From Curtobacterium sp. MCBD17_032 (lineage in GTDB: Bacteria > Actinomycetota > Actinomycetes > Actinomycetales > Microbacteriaceae), in contig NZ_QKTO01000002.1 in assembly GCF_003234855.1 (NCBI RefSeq), positions 310,001 to 374,000 of the forward strand: a stretch of 64,000 nt of DNA, read 5' to 3'. This document shows, piece after piece, positions 44,260 through 53,440 of the stretch. The first letter of the stretch is position 1; every line of letters begins with the position of its first letter. The notes beneath the pieces were generated by a model. That model was not told where the DNA came from. It searched no databases and worked only from the letters and a program-made list of their open reading frames with translations. Position numbers and translations under genes: made by a program.

Positions 44260-44667
44260 TCACCGGACGGTGCTCGCTGTGCGGCTTCCTGCCTGGTCGG
44301 TGGTCGGCTTGCTGAACAGGTTGACGACGTTGCCGTCGGGATCACGGACCAGTGCGGAGCGGTTGCCCCACGGCATCGTCGTCGGTTCGAGGACGACGTC
44401 CTCGTTCTCGAGCGCGAGCTCGGCGAAATCGCCATCGACGTCAGCGACTTCGAACTCGATGAACACGGATCGGTTCGTGGCAGGTGTGAGAGCGCCGCCG
44501 AGCATCGCGACGGTCGCGGTGCTGGCGATCGCGAGACTCGCGCCGGGGCCGCTGAACTGCGCGAACGCCGGGGCGGGACGCACGGCCTGCTGGCCGGTGA
44601 CCTGCTCGTAGAAGGCGACGAGACCGTCGAGGTCGTCGGTGACGATGCGGATGGAAGTGAACGACAT
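44260..44667 (-). CDS. VOC family protein
   Basis: This 135-residue protein starts at ATG 44667 behind GAAGGAG. It carries two beta-alpha-beta-beta-beta units: FTSIRIVTDDLDGLVAFYEQVTG, then FIEFEVADVDGDFAELALE and the final RDPDGNVVNLFS. The family includes glyoxalases, fosfomycin-resistance proteins and dioxygenases. The WYL regulator immediately upstream in the same direction probably controls it, a common pairing. Confidence 0.88.
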   Translation of the reverse strand: MSFTSIRIVTDDLDGLVAFYEQVTGQQAVRPAPAFAQFSGPGASLAIASTATVAMLGGALTPATNRSVFIEFEVADVDGDFAELALENEDVVLEPTTMPWGNRSALVRDPDGNVVNLFSKPTTDQAGSRTASTVR

Positions 44668-44765
44668 GGGGCTCCTTCGGTGGTGCTGGTGAGGTGGGAG
44701 CATCAGCATCACCGGTCGTCGCGACACCGTCCTGTCGGTGTTCCGCAGAACACGTCGGCCGCCGA

Positions 44766-45461
44766 TCAGTCGTCGATGACGGACCTGAGTCGTCCGTACT
44801 GGATCGCGAGGTCCTCTGCGAGGAGCGCCCGCGTGGGCGGCCGCTCATCGGTGACCCGGACCGAGAGCATCCGATCTCCACGGAATGCCCGCACGCCCTC
44901 TCGCAGTCGGCACCAGGCCACCAGGTACCACTGCCCTTCCTTCTCGACCGACCCCAACGGTTCGACGTCCCGACTGGACTCCGCACCGCCGGCGTCCAGG
45001 TACCGCAGCTGGACGACACGGTCCGCACGCAGAGCTTCCGCGAACGCGACCGGCACGGTCGTGTCCTCTTCGCTCTCCAGGAAGTGCACCCGCGATGCGA
45101 GAGCACTGGCACGTGCGGCGTCCCGGTCCGGCATCACTGCGAGCACCTTGCGGGTGGCAGTCCGGGCGGACTGCCGGAACGGGCTGTGGTGGAGCGCGCC
45201 GAGCCCGATCAGCACCGCGAGGGCCTCATCCAGCGTGAACCCCGCCGGGCCGAGCGTCGCTGACGCGTCGATGACGTACCCACCGGTCCGGCCCGGCTCC
45301 GCCCAGATCGGCAGACCCGACTGCTGCAACGCGGCGAGGTCCCGCTCGATGGTCCGCACGGACACCTCGAAGCGTTCTGCAAGACGACGCGCACTCCGCG
45401 GGCGCGGTGCAACAGCCCGCAGTTCCTCCACGAGACCGTAGAGACGATCGGTCCGGTTCAC
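44766..45461 (-). CDS. YafY-type HTH/WYL transcriptional regulator
   Basis: This 231-residue protein starts at GTG 45461. An N-terminal helix-turn-helix (about 5-62; RLYGLVEELRAVAPRPRSAR, VSVRTIERDLAALQQSGLPI) is followed by the WYL domain (about 135-225) with LRYLDAGG, EKEGQWYLVAWCRLREGVRAF and the wing RVTDERP. WYL proteins sense nucleic acid or small ligands and activate or repress adjacent genes. The VOC gene lies 98 bases downstream in the same direction, so it is the likely target. Confidence 0.88.
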   Translation of the reverse strand: MNRTDRLYGLVEELRAVAPRPRSARRLAERFEVSVRTIERDLAALQQSGLPIWAEPGRTGGYVIDASATLGPAGFTLDEALAVLIGLGALHHSPFRQSARTATRKVLAVMPDRDAARASALASRVHFLESEEDTTVPVAFAEALRADRVVQLRYLDAGGAESSRDVEPLGSVEKEGQWYLVAWCRLREGVRAFRGDRMLSVRVTDERPPTRALLAEDLAIQYGRLRSVIDD

Positions 45462-45633
45462 CGACCCATCATCCGACACACCGCCTCTGCCGCACGACAC
45501 GAGGCCACGCCGACGCGTTCCGTCGTGTCCACGAGCGCGCTGCTGTTCGCATGCTGCTGCCGCCATCCGGGTGAGGGCCAGTCTCGCTCGCGCCGGTCGC
45601 GATCAGCGTGCGCGCGGGGAGTTCCTTCGGCTC

Positions 45634-45864
45634 TCAGCGTCGCGGGGAGCGGTCGGACCGGGCGAACAGCACCACGCTGACGACGAGGAGCAGCACGCCG
45701 GTGTACGCGAGCGGCTGCCCGAAGAACAGCAGAGCGCCGGCCCCGATCACCGCGCCGCCCTCGGGATCGGACGTCACCTCTGCGAGGAACGCACCACCGC
45801 AGAGGACGCCTCCGACAGCGAGGAGGATGCCGCCGACGAGGCAGGCGACGCGAGATGGAGTCAT
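45634..45864 (-). CDS. Small two-helix membrane protein
   Basis: The 76-residue product starts at ATG 45864 (MTPSRVACLVGGILLAVGG). Two transmembrane helices are seen (about 5-27 and 45-67) with a short loop (VTSDPEGGA), then an arginine-rich tail SDRSPRR. A GTG seven codons upstream is an alternative start. No family recognised. Region 45462-45633 between it and the WYL gene shows no convincing gene. Confidence 0.55.
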   Translation of the reverse strand: MTPSRVACLVGGILLAVGGVLCGGAFLAEVTSDPEGGAVIGAGALLFFGQPLAYTGVLLLVVSVVLFARSDRSPRR

Positions 45865-45903
45865 TGCCGCATCGTATTGATCCACCTGAGCTGTGGCCAG
45901 CCG

Positions 45904-46053
45904 TCAGATGACCGCGACCCTGTGGGCGCGGAAGAAGTACCCGTCCTGCCCTCGCGGGGAGGTCTCCACCTCGAACCGCTGATGGTGATCGAGGTCGGCG
46001 TCGCGGTCCTGTTCCCGGCCGTCGATCGTCACCCTCGCGATGGTCGCCTGCAC
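45904..46053 (-). CDS. Possible 49-residue small protein
   Basis: GTG 46053 follows CAGGA by nine bases and opens a frame reading VQATIARVTIDGREQDRDAD, then LDHHQRFEVETSPRGQDGY and FFRAHRVAVI before a TGA. Composition is protein-like and charged, with alternating beta-type residues. No family recognised, and it lies in the 3' space beyond the GH2-like gene. Low confidence. Confidence 0.35.
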   Translation of the reverse strand: MQATIARVTIDGREQDRDADLDHHQRFEVETSPRGQDGYFFRAHRVAVI

Positions 46054-46120
46054 GTGCAGCATCCTGCACGGCGCCGACAGTCGACGGTCGACCGTCCGAC
46101 GTCCTCCCGCCTGCCCAGGC

Positions 46121-47839
46121 TCAGCGCACCCGCACCGTCACGGTCTCGATGCCCGCGTTGCCGTGCCCGTCCATCGCGTACACCGCGAGCTTCCAGTTGC
46201 CGGCCGTGGTCGGTGCGGTGATGCGCAGCGTCGCGTCGCCCGCGGTCGTCACCGGCGTCGGTCGGAGTGCCCCGTCGCCGCCGTTGATCCAGCGGCTCGT
46301 CACCGACACCCGGTAGGTCACGGCGTCCCCGTCCGGGTCCACCGCCGGCGCGGTCACGGTCACCGTCGACCCGGGTGCGACTCCGGTCGAGGGCGACGCG
46401 GCGATCCGCTGGATGACCGGCGGGCGGTTGCCGGTCACGGGTCCGCCGTACGCCTGCTGGACGGCGTAGTACGACAGGCGCTTGAGCCCGCCGGTGCGGA
46501 GGTTCAACCACACGCCCTGCTCGTCGTCCTCGACGCCGTAGTGGAACATCGTCGCGCCGAGGGCTACGCCGGGAGCGGCAGTGACGGCCTTCCAAGCGTC
46601 CGCGTACGACCGAGCTGCCGCGGTGTCGCTCAGCTGCTGCGGGACACCGTTCGCATCCGCCGGGACCTCCCACGAGCCGGCCGGCCCGGTCTCGGTGACC
46701 AGGTAGGGCTTCGTGTAGCCGCCGTCCCGCCACTTCTGCTGCACCCAGCCGATGCCGCCGTACGTGTTCACCGCGTACAGGTCGAGGCTCGGCGTGTACT
46801 TCCGGTAGAGGTCCCAGGCCTCGGTGGTGGCGTCGGTCGACGTCACCGGGTGCGACGGGTCCGCGGCGTGGATCGCCTTCGTGACCTGTTCGACGTACTT
46901 CGCGTAGGCGACGCGCTGCGCCTCGCCCTGGCCGAGCATGACCTCGTTGCCGACGTCCCACATGAGGAGCCCGCGGTGGTCGCGGTAGCTCGTGACGGTC
47001 TTCGTGATGCTCGCGAGCGCGCTCGTCTTGTACGCGGAGTCGTTCACGTAGTCGGCACCCTGGTCCAACCAGAGGCCGGCGACGACCCGGATGCCGTGCG
47101 CCTGCGCGGCGTCGAACAGCTGCCGGGAGGACGCGTCGGTGCCCCAGGTCCGGACCGTGTTGACGCCCATGCCGGCGATGTCAGCCATGTACGTCGGGGC
47201 CTCGGCAGCTGACGGCCCGTAGGTCACGCCCTTGACGAGCCACGGCTTGCCGTCGACCGTCAGCTGCCACTTCCCCTGCGTGCCGGTGACCCGCACCCCC
47301 GTGGTGGGCGTCGGCGTCGGCGTAGCCGGCGTCACCGGGGTCCCCGTCACTTGGAACTCCCACAGTGAGTAGCCGTGGTTGGTGCCGCGCTGCACGCCGA
47401 GCATCCGCACGTACCGGCCCGTCCCGGACACGGCCGTCGTGACGACCCCGCCCTTGCCGGCCGTGACGTTCGAGACGGTGGTCCAGGTCTTCGCGTCGGC
47501 CGACACCTGCAGCTTGTAGGCCTTCGCGTAGGCGACCTCCCACCGCAGGGTGATGCTCGAGATCGTCGCGGTGCGGCCCAGGTCGACGCGCAACCACTGC
47601 GCGTCGGTCCGCGCGCTCGCCCACCGGGTCGTGGTCTTCCCGTCCACCGCCTTCGCAGCCGGTCGCGAACTCGAGTCGGTCGACGACGCGAGGGCCGGGC
47701 GTCCGGTCGACAGCACCGTCGGCGCTGCGCTCGCGGCCGGTGTCCGGAGCGCCACGAGCAGGGCGGCGAGCAGGACGACGGCGACGACCGCCGCGGCGAA
47801 TCGGACGGTCGTGGTGGCGGTGCTGCTGACGGCGCGCAT
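46121..47839 (-). CDS. Secreted discoidin-domain glycoside hydrolase, GH2/clan A-like
   Basis: This 572-residue protein starts at ATG 47839. A signal peptide (1-39) is followed by an F5/8 type C (CBM32-like) module (about 40-166) and a Pro/Thr linker. A TIM-barrel catalytic domain spans about 183-465. The acid/base is probably Glu299 in WDVGNEV and the nucleophile Glu383 in VTETGPAG, the clan A pattern. An Ig/cadherin-like domain (about 473-572) ends the protein. It likely cleaves plant or microbial polysaccharide outside the cell; GH5 is possible instead of GH2. Confidence 0.8.
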   Translation of the reverse strand: MRAVSSTATTTVRFAAAVVAVVLLAALLVALRTPAASAAPTVLSTGRPALASSTDSSSRPAAKAVDGKTTTRWASARTDAQWLRVDLGRTATISSITLRWEVAYAKAYKLQVSADAKTWTTVSNVTAGKGGVVTTAVSGTGRYVRMLGVQRGTNHGYSLWEFQVTGTPVTPATPTPTPTTGVRVTGTQGKWQLTVDGKPWLVKGVTYGPSAAEAPTYMADIAGMGVNTVRTWGTDASSRQLFDAAQAHGIRVVAGLWLDQGADYVNDSAYKTSALASITKTVTSYRDHRGLLMWDVGNEVMLGQGEAQRVAYAKYVEQVTKAIHAADPSHPVTSTDATTEAWDLYRKYTPSLDLYAVNTYGGIGWVQQKWRDGGYTKPYLVTETGPAGSWEVPADANGVPQQLSDTAAARSYADAWKAVTAAPGVALGATMFHYGVEDDEQGVWLNLRTGGLKRLSYYAVQQAYGGPVTGNRPPVIQRIAASPSTGVAPGSTVTVTAPAVDPDGDAVTYRVSVTSRWINGGDGALRPTPVTTAGDATLRITAPTTAGNWKLAVYAMDGHGNAGIETVTVRVR

Positions 47840-48024
47840 CGGTGGCCCTCCGGTCGTGTCCGGGCAACGCTACGGAGCGTCCGCACCGCCGGTCAACGGC
47901 TCGGCGCCGCCCCAGTCCGAGGGGCCAGGAGGGACGGGCCGACGGGCAGGAGACCGCCCTGCACTCGGCGGTGTGCGTGGTGGACAGCACGGAGCAGGTC
48001 GTGTCGTCGCACGACCCGGTGCCG

Positions 48025-48339
48025 TCACACCCGGCTGATCGCGATCGTCCCCGGTCCGATCGGCAGCGCACCCGCCCGGTACTCGAGGGTGGCCCCGGCG
48101 TCGACGGCATCGACCCGCACCGTGGCCGCGCCGAACCGCCAGCCCCGGTTGATGCAGTAGACGCCGAACTCGACGACGCCGTCGTCCGGCAGCACCCACG
48201 TGCCGGAGCCCCACTGCGCGGGGTGTCCGACGCCGTCGATGGTGACGGTGGGACGTGCGCCCCAGGCGAACCAGGGCTTGCGCAGGCGGAGTCCGATCCG
48301 ACGGCGGGTGGTGCCCGAGGGCGACGGGGCCGGGTTCAC
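48025..48339 (-). CDS. Small conserved hypothetical protein, beta-rich
   Basis: This 104-residue protein starts at GTG 48339, overlapping the DUF427 stop (GTGA). It is beta-strand-rich with KPWFAWGARPTVTIDGVGHP, GTWVLPDDGVVEFGVYC and GATLEYRAGALPIGPGTIAI, perhaps a lipocalin-like or jelly-roll fold. No signal peptide or catalytic motif is visible. Overlap with DUF427 implies co-transcription. Confidence 0.7.
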   Translation of the reverse strand: MNPAPSPSGTTRRRIGLRLRKPWFAWGARPTVTIDGVGHPAQWGSGTWVLPDDGVVEFGVYCINRGWRFGAATVRVDAVDAGATLEYRAGALPIGPGTIAISRV

Positions 48340-48848
48340 CACCCGAGCGTCCCGGGTTCGCCCTTGAACGGCCCGACGATGTCCGCCGTGATCCAGCCGC
48401 CGTAGAAGTCGCCCGCCTGCGCCCGCACGCGTTCGCCGGCGACCTCGCACGAGTCCATCCGCGACGGGTACACCGCGACGTGGTCCCGCAGCTCGCCGTA
48501 GCCCTCCCACGGCGACCGGTACGTCCAGGCGCCGCGCGGCACGACGGCGTCGCCGCCGTGCACGTCGAAGTACGTCGCGCTGCCCTTGAACTCGCACATG
48601 CTCGAGCCGCTCGTCGGCACGAGCGCGCCGTCGACGACGTCCGCGATCGGCAGGTAGTAGACCGGCGGGTGGCTCGTCTCGAGGACGCGGAACGCCCGGG
48701 TGGTGTCCGCGATGACCTGCCCGCCCAGGCGCACGACGACACGTGCACCGGTGTGCTCGACGCGCGGCGGCCGCGGGTAGTCCCACACCGACTCCTGGCC
48801 GGGTCCGGGCTGCACGGGGGAGGGGTGGCCGGGGCTGCGTCGCGTCAT
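48336..48848 (-). CDS. DUF427 domain-containing protein
   Basis: This 170-residue protein starts at ATG 48848 (MTRRSPGHPSPVQPGP); a GTG nine codons upstream is possible but has no better site. The DUF427 pattern is clear: VVVRLGGQVIADTTRAFRVLE near residue 40, PPVYYLPIADV near 65, SMCEFKGSATYFDV near 90, and RAQAGDFYGGW near the end. The family has a beta-barrel fold and unknown enzymatic role. Its stop overlaps the next gene's start. Confidence 0.88.
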   Translation of the reverse strand: MTRRSPGHPSPVQPGPGQESVWDYPRPPRVEHTGARVVVRLGGQVIADTTRAFRVLETSHPPVYYLPIADVVDGALVPTSGSSMCEFKGSATYFDVHGGDAVVPRGAWTYRSPWEGYGELRDHVAVYPSRMDSCEVAGERVRAQAGDFYGGWITADIVGPFKGEPGTLGW

Positions 48849-48880
48849 GCTCCCGTTGTACCCGCCGGTGCCCACCGGAC

Positions 48881-48917
48881 TGGAGGCTCGTCACCAGCTG
48901 ACACCGGGCCTCCCGTC
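48881..48917. repeat. GGGAGGCCCG-family inverted repeat, degenerate
   Basis: Arms GACTGGAGGCTCG (48881-48893) and CGGGCCTCCCGTC (48905-48917) pair with two mismatches. It lies between the DUF427 and GH43 divergent genes. Confidence 0.45.
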
Positions 48918-49015
48918 CCCGACGTGGCAGCGATCGTGACGCCCCCCTGGTCAGGGGGGGCCGCCCGGGGCTACGCTCGCGACACACCACCTCCTCAACG
49001 ACGAGAGGCTGTCCC

Positions 49016-50899
49016 GTGCGCCGAACCATCGCGATCACCCTCGCGGCCGTGACCATCGTCGGGGCCCAGGCCCTGGCAAGCCCCGCGACCGCCGCTCCAC
49101 CCGCCGCCGTCGCGCCACCCGCAGCTGCGGGGCGCGGCCACGCACCGGCGGCAACGCACCAGAACCCGATGGCCCTGCGCCTCCCGGACGGCGAGACGAC
49201 CGCGAGCTGTGCCGACCCGACCGCCCTGCACGGCGTCGGACGGGACCGGAACTGGTACCTGTACTGCACCACCGACGCGATCTCGGAGACCGAGACGGGC
49301 CCCGACGGCGGACTCGTCCAGCACAGCGTCCCGACGTACCGGTCCACGGACCTGACGAACTGGACGTACGTCGGTGACGCCTTCGACACGAAGCCGGCGT
49401 GGGTCGGCGAGGCGAACGGCATCTGGGCGCCCGACGTCGTGTACCGCGCGGGGTCGCGCGGTAAGCCGGGGACCTGGTTCCTCTACTACACCGCGTCGGA
49501 CACCCCCTCGGCGACGGGTCCCACCGGCGGCGGATCGGCGATCGGTGTCGCGACGAGCAGCAGCCCGACCGGGCCGTGGAAGGACTCCGGCGGACCGGTC
49601 GTCGCACCGCAGACCGCGCCGAACGGTGCCGGCTTCCGGTGGTCGTTCGACCCCGAGGTCATCACCGACTCCGGCCGGACCTACCTGTACTTCGGCAGCT
49701 ACTTCGGCGGCGTGAACGTGCGGCAGCTCACGGCCGACGGCCTGCGTTCGCGTCCGGAGACCGAACGCCAGATCGCGATCGACAACCGGTACGAGGGGTC
49801 GTACCTGATGCGGCACGGCGGCTGGTGGTACTACATGGGCTCCGCGACGAACTGCTGCAACGGATCGCTCACCGGGTACGGCGTCTTCGTCGCCCGCTCG
49901 AAGAGCCCGCTCGGGCCGTTCCGCGACCGCGACGGCGTCGCGATCACGGACACCCGGGTGGGAGGCTCGCCCCTCCTCGCGCAGAACGGCAACCGCTGGG
50001 TGGGCACCGGCCACAACACGGTCGTCACCGACTTCGCCGGTCAGGACTGGATGATCTACCACGCGGTCGACCGGACCGACCCGTACTACGCCCGGCAGTC
50101 CGGGTACACGAAGCGCCCCGCGCTCATCGACCCGATCGACTGGGTCGGCGAGTGGCCCGTCGTCCGCGGGGGAGCGGGGCCGTCCGACTCGGTCGAGCCC
50201 GCCCCCGCCGCACAACCCGGGCAGCGGTCCGCGTACCGCATGCGGCTCGCCCCGGTCGACGCCCCGGCGCGGCCGATCCGGTCGCTGTCCACCGAGTTCG
50301 ACGGCACCACGCTGCCGCCGACGCTCACGTGGACCCGGCAGCCCGACACCACGACCTACGGCGTCTCCGGCGGTGCCTTCCGCTGGCAGACCCAGGACGC
50401 CGACCTGCACCCGCCGCAGACGCCGCTCGCCTCGGTGCTGACCGAGGCGGCACCGAGTGGGGACTACGTCGTCGAGACACGGGTGCGGATGGACACCCCG
50501 GCGACCGGTGACACGTTCAACTACCGGCAGGGCGGACTCGTCGTGTACGGGGACGACGGGAACTACGTCCGTCTCGTGTCGAACGCGATCTTCAACACCC
50601 GGCAGACCGAGTTCGGCAAGCAGGTCAGCGGGCAGCCCGAGGGTGCGCCGAGCTACGGCAACATGGTCGTCGGCCCGGTCGGGGACGCCACGACGCTCCG
50701 GATCGTGCACCGGGTCGTCGACGGTGAGCACCGCTACACCGCGTACACCAGCGTCGACGGACGCCACTTCGTCCGGGGCGGGACCTGGACGGCGGACCTC
50801 GGGTCGACGCCGCGCATCGGGCTCATCTCGCTCGGCGGTGCCGGGTCGACGAGCACGTTCGAGCACCTGCGGGTGAGCACCGTGCGCTCGACGCGGTAG
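49016..50899 (+). CDS. Secreted family 43 glycoside hydrolase
   Basis: This 627-residue protein starts at GTG 49016 with a signal peptide (about 1-28). The five-bladed propeller (about 50-380) carries the three acidic residues expected of GH43: CADPTAL (base Asp), FDPEV (pKa-tuning Asp) and YEGSYL (acid Glu). A C-terminal beta-sandwich (about 405-625; LSTEFDGTTLPPTLTW, DYVVETRVRMDT) is the usual GH43 accessory module. It probably releases arabinose or xylose from plant hemicellulose or arabinan. Confidence 0.88.
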   Translation: MRRTIAITLAAVTIVGAQALASPATAAPPAAVAPPAAAGRGHAPAATHQNPMALRLPDGETTASCADPTALHGVGRDRNWYLYCTTDAISETETGPDGGLVQHSVPTYRSTDLTNWTYVGDAFDTKPAWVGEANGIWAPDVVYRAGSRGKPGTWFLYYTASDTPSATGPTGGGSAIGVATSSSPTGPWKDSGGPVVAPQTAPNGAGFRWSFDPEVITDSGRTYLYFGSYFGGVNVRQLTADGLRSRPETERQIAIDNRYEGSYLMRHGGWWYYMGSATNCCNGSLTGYGVFVARSKSPLGPFRDRDGVAITDTRVGGSPLLAQNGNRWVGTGHNTVVTDFAGQDWMIYHAVDRTDPYYARQSGYTKRPALIDPIDWVGEWPVVRGGAGPSDSVEPAPAAQPGQRSAYRMRLAPVDAPARPIRSLSTEFDGTTLPPTLTWTRQPDTTTYGVSGGAFRWQTQDADLHPPQTPLASVLTEAAPSGDYVVETRVRMDTPATGDTFNYRQGGLVVYGDDGNYVRLVSNAIFNTRQTEFGKQVSGQPEGAPSYGNMVVGPVGDATTLRIVHRVVDGEHRYTAYTSVDGRHFVRGGTWTADLGSTPRIGLISLGGAGSTSTFEHLRVSTVRSTR

Positions 50900-50917
50900 C
50901 ACGCGGTCGAGGAGCGG

Positions 50918-51745
50918 TCAGGCGGCGGCGGGCCGTCGGCCCGACGGGCTCGGGAGCGGCTGACACCGCGGGCACCACCAGAGCCGTCGGGCCGGCGAGC
51001 CGACGACCTCGACGTCGTCCCGCGCTCGGACCGTGGTGCCGCAGCGCAGGCACCGCCGCCCGGCGCGACCGACCACCCAGTGCCGCTCGCCGCGACGGAG
51101 GACGCCGGTCGTCACCTGGTACGCCTCCGGCACGGTCGCCGAGTGGCGCAGCATCCGTCGGGCCGTCGCGACCAGGGTCTCGGCGTCGACGGTACCGATA
51201 GGGCGGTCGGGGTGCAGCCCGCGGACGAACCCGAGCTCGTTCGCCCAGAGGTTCCCGAGCCCGGCCATCCGCCGCTGGTCGAGCAGGACGTCCCGGACGG
51301 AGGCGTCGGGGTCGGCGGTCAGGCGCCGGACGGCCTCGGCCGCGTCGAAGTCCTCGTGCAGCAGGTCCGGCCCGAGGTGCCCGATCACACTGTGCTCGTC
51401 GGTGGTGTCGACCAGGTCCACCACGGGGAGGTCGATGCCCCAGACGACACGGCCGTCCTCGAGTCCGAGACGGACGCGGGCACGCTGCACCACGGTCGGG
51501 GGCAGTCGCCGACCCGGCGACGTGACGGTCCACGAGCCCTGCATCCGCATGTGGGTGTGCAGGGTCGTCCCGTCGTCGAACCGGGTGAGCAGGTGCTTGC
51601 CGTGCGTCGCGTGCGCGAGGACCCGACGCCCGCTCAGGCGCCGTCCCGCGGCGCCGCCGCCGCGCAGCTCACCGCTGACGACCCGCGCCCCGTCGACCTG
51701 CCGCAGGCGGGCGGCGAGCCGGTGGACGGAGTCACCCTCGGGCAT
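50918..51745 (-). CDS. Fpg/Nei family DNA glycosylase (Nei2-like)
   Basis: This 275-residue protein starts at ATG 51745. The N-terminus PEGDSV supplies the catalytic Pro2/Glu3 and matches Nei rather than Fpg. The H2TH region has DQRRMAGLGNLWANEL near residue 155, and the C-terminal zinc finger shows CLRCGTTV and CPRCQ near 238-262. It excises oxidised pyrimidines and cuts the strand by beta/delta elimination. It is convergent with the GH43 gene at an 18-base gap. Confidence 0.92.
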   Translation of the reverse strand: MPEGDSVHRLAARLRQVDGARVVSGELRGGGAAGRRLSGRRVLAHATHGKHLLTRFDDGTTLHTHMRMQGSWTVTSPGRRLPPTVVQRARVRLGLEDGRVVWGIDLPVVDLVDTTDEHSVIGHLGPDLLHEDFDAAEAVRRLTADPDASVRDVLLDQRRMAGLGNLWANELGFVRGLHPDRPIGTVDAETLVATARRMLRHSATVPEAYQVTTGVLRRGERHWVVGRAGRRCLRCGTTVRARDDVEVVGSPARRLWWCPRCQPLPSPSGRRPAAA

Positions 51746-51800
51746 GCCCCGACGCTACGACCGCCCACCGACACGCCCGCCGTGGTCCGCCGGAAGGCAC

Positions 51801-51830
51801 GGGGAGACCCGGCCACGGGCCTCCCGTCCG
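51801..51830. repeat. GGGAGGCCCG-family arm with degenerate partner
   Basis: CACGGGCCTCCCGTCCG (51814-51830) is a family right arm; GGGGAGACCCG just left (51801-51811) is an imperfect left arm with almost no loop. It lies between the nei and GMC genes. Confidence 0.4.
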
Positions 51831-51850
51831 CCCCAGGCCGGCCGGACCGG

Positions 51851-53440
51851 TCAGGCGGAGGCGACCAGGCCCTGGGCGCGGTCGGCGGCCGCGTCGCCGC
51901 GGAGCATCCGGTCGGCGGTGCGGAGGGACAGTGCCATGATCGTGAGCGCCGGGTTCGCGATGACGGCACTCGGGAAGACCGAGTTGTCCGCGATCCAGAG
52001 GTTCGGGACGTCCCACGACCGACCGGCCGCGTCGACCACCGACGCACCGGGGTCCGTGCCCATCCGGGCGGTGCCGATCGTGTGCGCGGTCCGCTCGAGC
52101 ACGCGGACGTCCTGCCCACCGGCGGCCTCCACGATCGCGGTCATGGTGCGGACGGCGTGGCGCCGGATGGCCTCCTCGTTCGACCCGGGCGTGAAGGTGA
52201 CCGTCGCCTTCCGGACCCCGTGCTCGTCGACCTCGTCCCCGAGCACGAGCCGGTTGTCGTCGTACGGCAGGCACTCCGCGTTGATGCCCACGCCGGCCAT
52301 GTGCGGGTAGTCCCGCATCGCCCGCACCAGGGCGGCCCCGCGGAGGCCGCCCCCGCGCACGAGCGTCGTGGCGAACGTGAGCGGCTGCACGCCGAGGCTC
52401 TGGATCAGGTACCCACCGGCGAAGTCGGCGTCGGCCGGCCGGACGAAGTCCTCGCTGATGATCGACGACGGGTAGCCGCGGTAGGACCGCATCGACTCGT
52501 CGAACCGGGCCCAGACCTGCGTGGCGCCGTGTGCGGTGAAGTTCCGGCCGACCTGGCCGCTGCTGTTCGCGATCCCGGTGTGCAGGAGCAGGCGGGGCGT
52601 CTCGACCCCACCGGCGGCCAGCACGAGGGCGCGGGTGCGCTGACGGTGCTCACGACCGTGCTGACGGTAGACGACGGCCTCGACCGCGCCCCGGGCGTCG
52701 AGCTCGATGCCGTGCACGAACGCCTCGGCGCGGATCTCCGCACCGAAGGCGACGGCGGCCGGCAGGTACGTCGTGTCCATCGAGACCTTCGCGCCGTTCC
52801 GGCAGCCCTGGTGGCAGGAGCCGCACGAGACGCAGGCGTGGCGGAGACCGTGGTGCTCCTGGTGCCGGTCCTCGGTGGTGAGCGCCACGGGGGCGTCCGT
52901 CGCGGTGATCCCGACGGCAGCGGCGCCGCGCATCATCATGTCGGACGAGGCGTTCCGGCCCGGCGGGCGCATCGTGTACCGACGGGCGGGGTCCCACGGG
53001 TAGTGCGCGGGGCCGGCGACGCCCACGTCGTGCTCGACCTGCTCGATGTAGCGGACGAGCTCGGCGTGGTCCACCGGCCAGTCCACGCCCTCGCCGGTGT
53101 CCGACCGCAGGTGCAGGTCGTGCGCGCTCGGCCGCGGTGTGAAGGCACCCCAGTGCAGCGTCGACCCGCCGACACCGGTGCCGCTGTTGTTCGGACCGAA
53201 GGCGGTCGGGGCACCGCCGCCGCTGATCCGTTCCTCCATCCAGTTGATGTCCGCCGGCGCCTCGACCTCGTCGGGCAGGTGGTCGCCCGGTTCGGTGTTC
53301 CGGCCGGCCTCGAGCGCGACGACCCGCAGGCCGGCGCGGGCCAGGCTCGCGAGCAGCGGAGCGCCGCCCGCGCCCGTGCCGACGACGACCGCGTCGACGA
53401 CCTCGTCCTCGCCGTACCGGCGCTGGTGGTCGAGCTTCAT
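51851..53440 (-). CDS. GMC family FAD-dependent oxidoreductase
   Basis: This 529-residue protein starts at ATG 53440 behind GGGAGGA. The FAD-binding VVVGTGAGGAPLLASLARAG is near residue 18, and GVGGSTLHWGAF near 88. A Cys cluster CVSCGSCHQGC near 200, as in long-chain alcohol or sugar dehydrogenases of this family, is followed by HTIGTARMGTDPG near 460 and the C-terminal NPALTIMALSLRTADRM. It oxidises an alcohol or sugar at the membrane or in the cytoplasm. Its start overlaps the stop of the chimeric hydrolase gene. Confidence 0.9.
   Translation of the reverse strand: MKLDHQRRYGEDEVVDAVVVGTGAGGAPLLASLARAGLRVVALEAGRNTEPGDHLPDEVEAPADINWMEERISGGGAPTAFGPNNSGTGVGGSTLHWGAFTPRPSAHDLHLRSDTGEGVDWPVDHAELVRYIEQVEHDVGVAGPAHYPWDPARRYTMRPPGRNASSDMMMRGAAAVGITATDAPVALTTEDRHQEHHGLRHACVSCGSCHQGCRNGAKVSMDTTYLPAAVAFGAEIRAEAFVHGIELDARGAVEAVVYRQHGREHRQRTRALVLAAGGVETPRLLLHTGIANSSGQVGRNFTAHGATQVWARFDESMRSYRGYPSSIISEDFVRPADADFAGGYLIQSLGVQPLTFATTLVRGGGLRGAALVRAMRDYPHMAGVGINAECLPYDDNRLVLGDEVDEHGVRKATVTFTPGSNEEAIRRHAVRTMTAIVEAAGGQDVRVLERTAHTIGTARMGTDPGASVVDAAGRSWDVPNLWIADNSVFPSAVIANPALTIMALSLRTADRMLRGDAAADRAQGLVASA

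Noticed and set aside
45462..45633. Minus-strand coding scrap upstream of the WYL gene
   Set aside because: No start with a ribosome binding site, and the composition is not protein-like.
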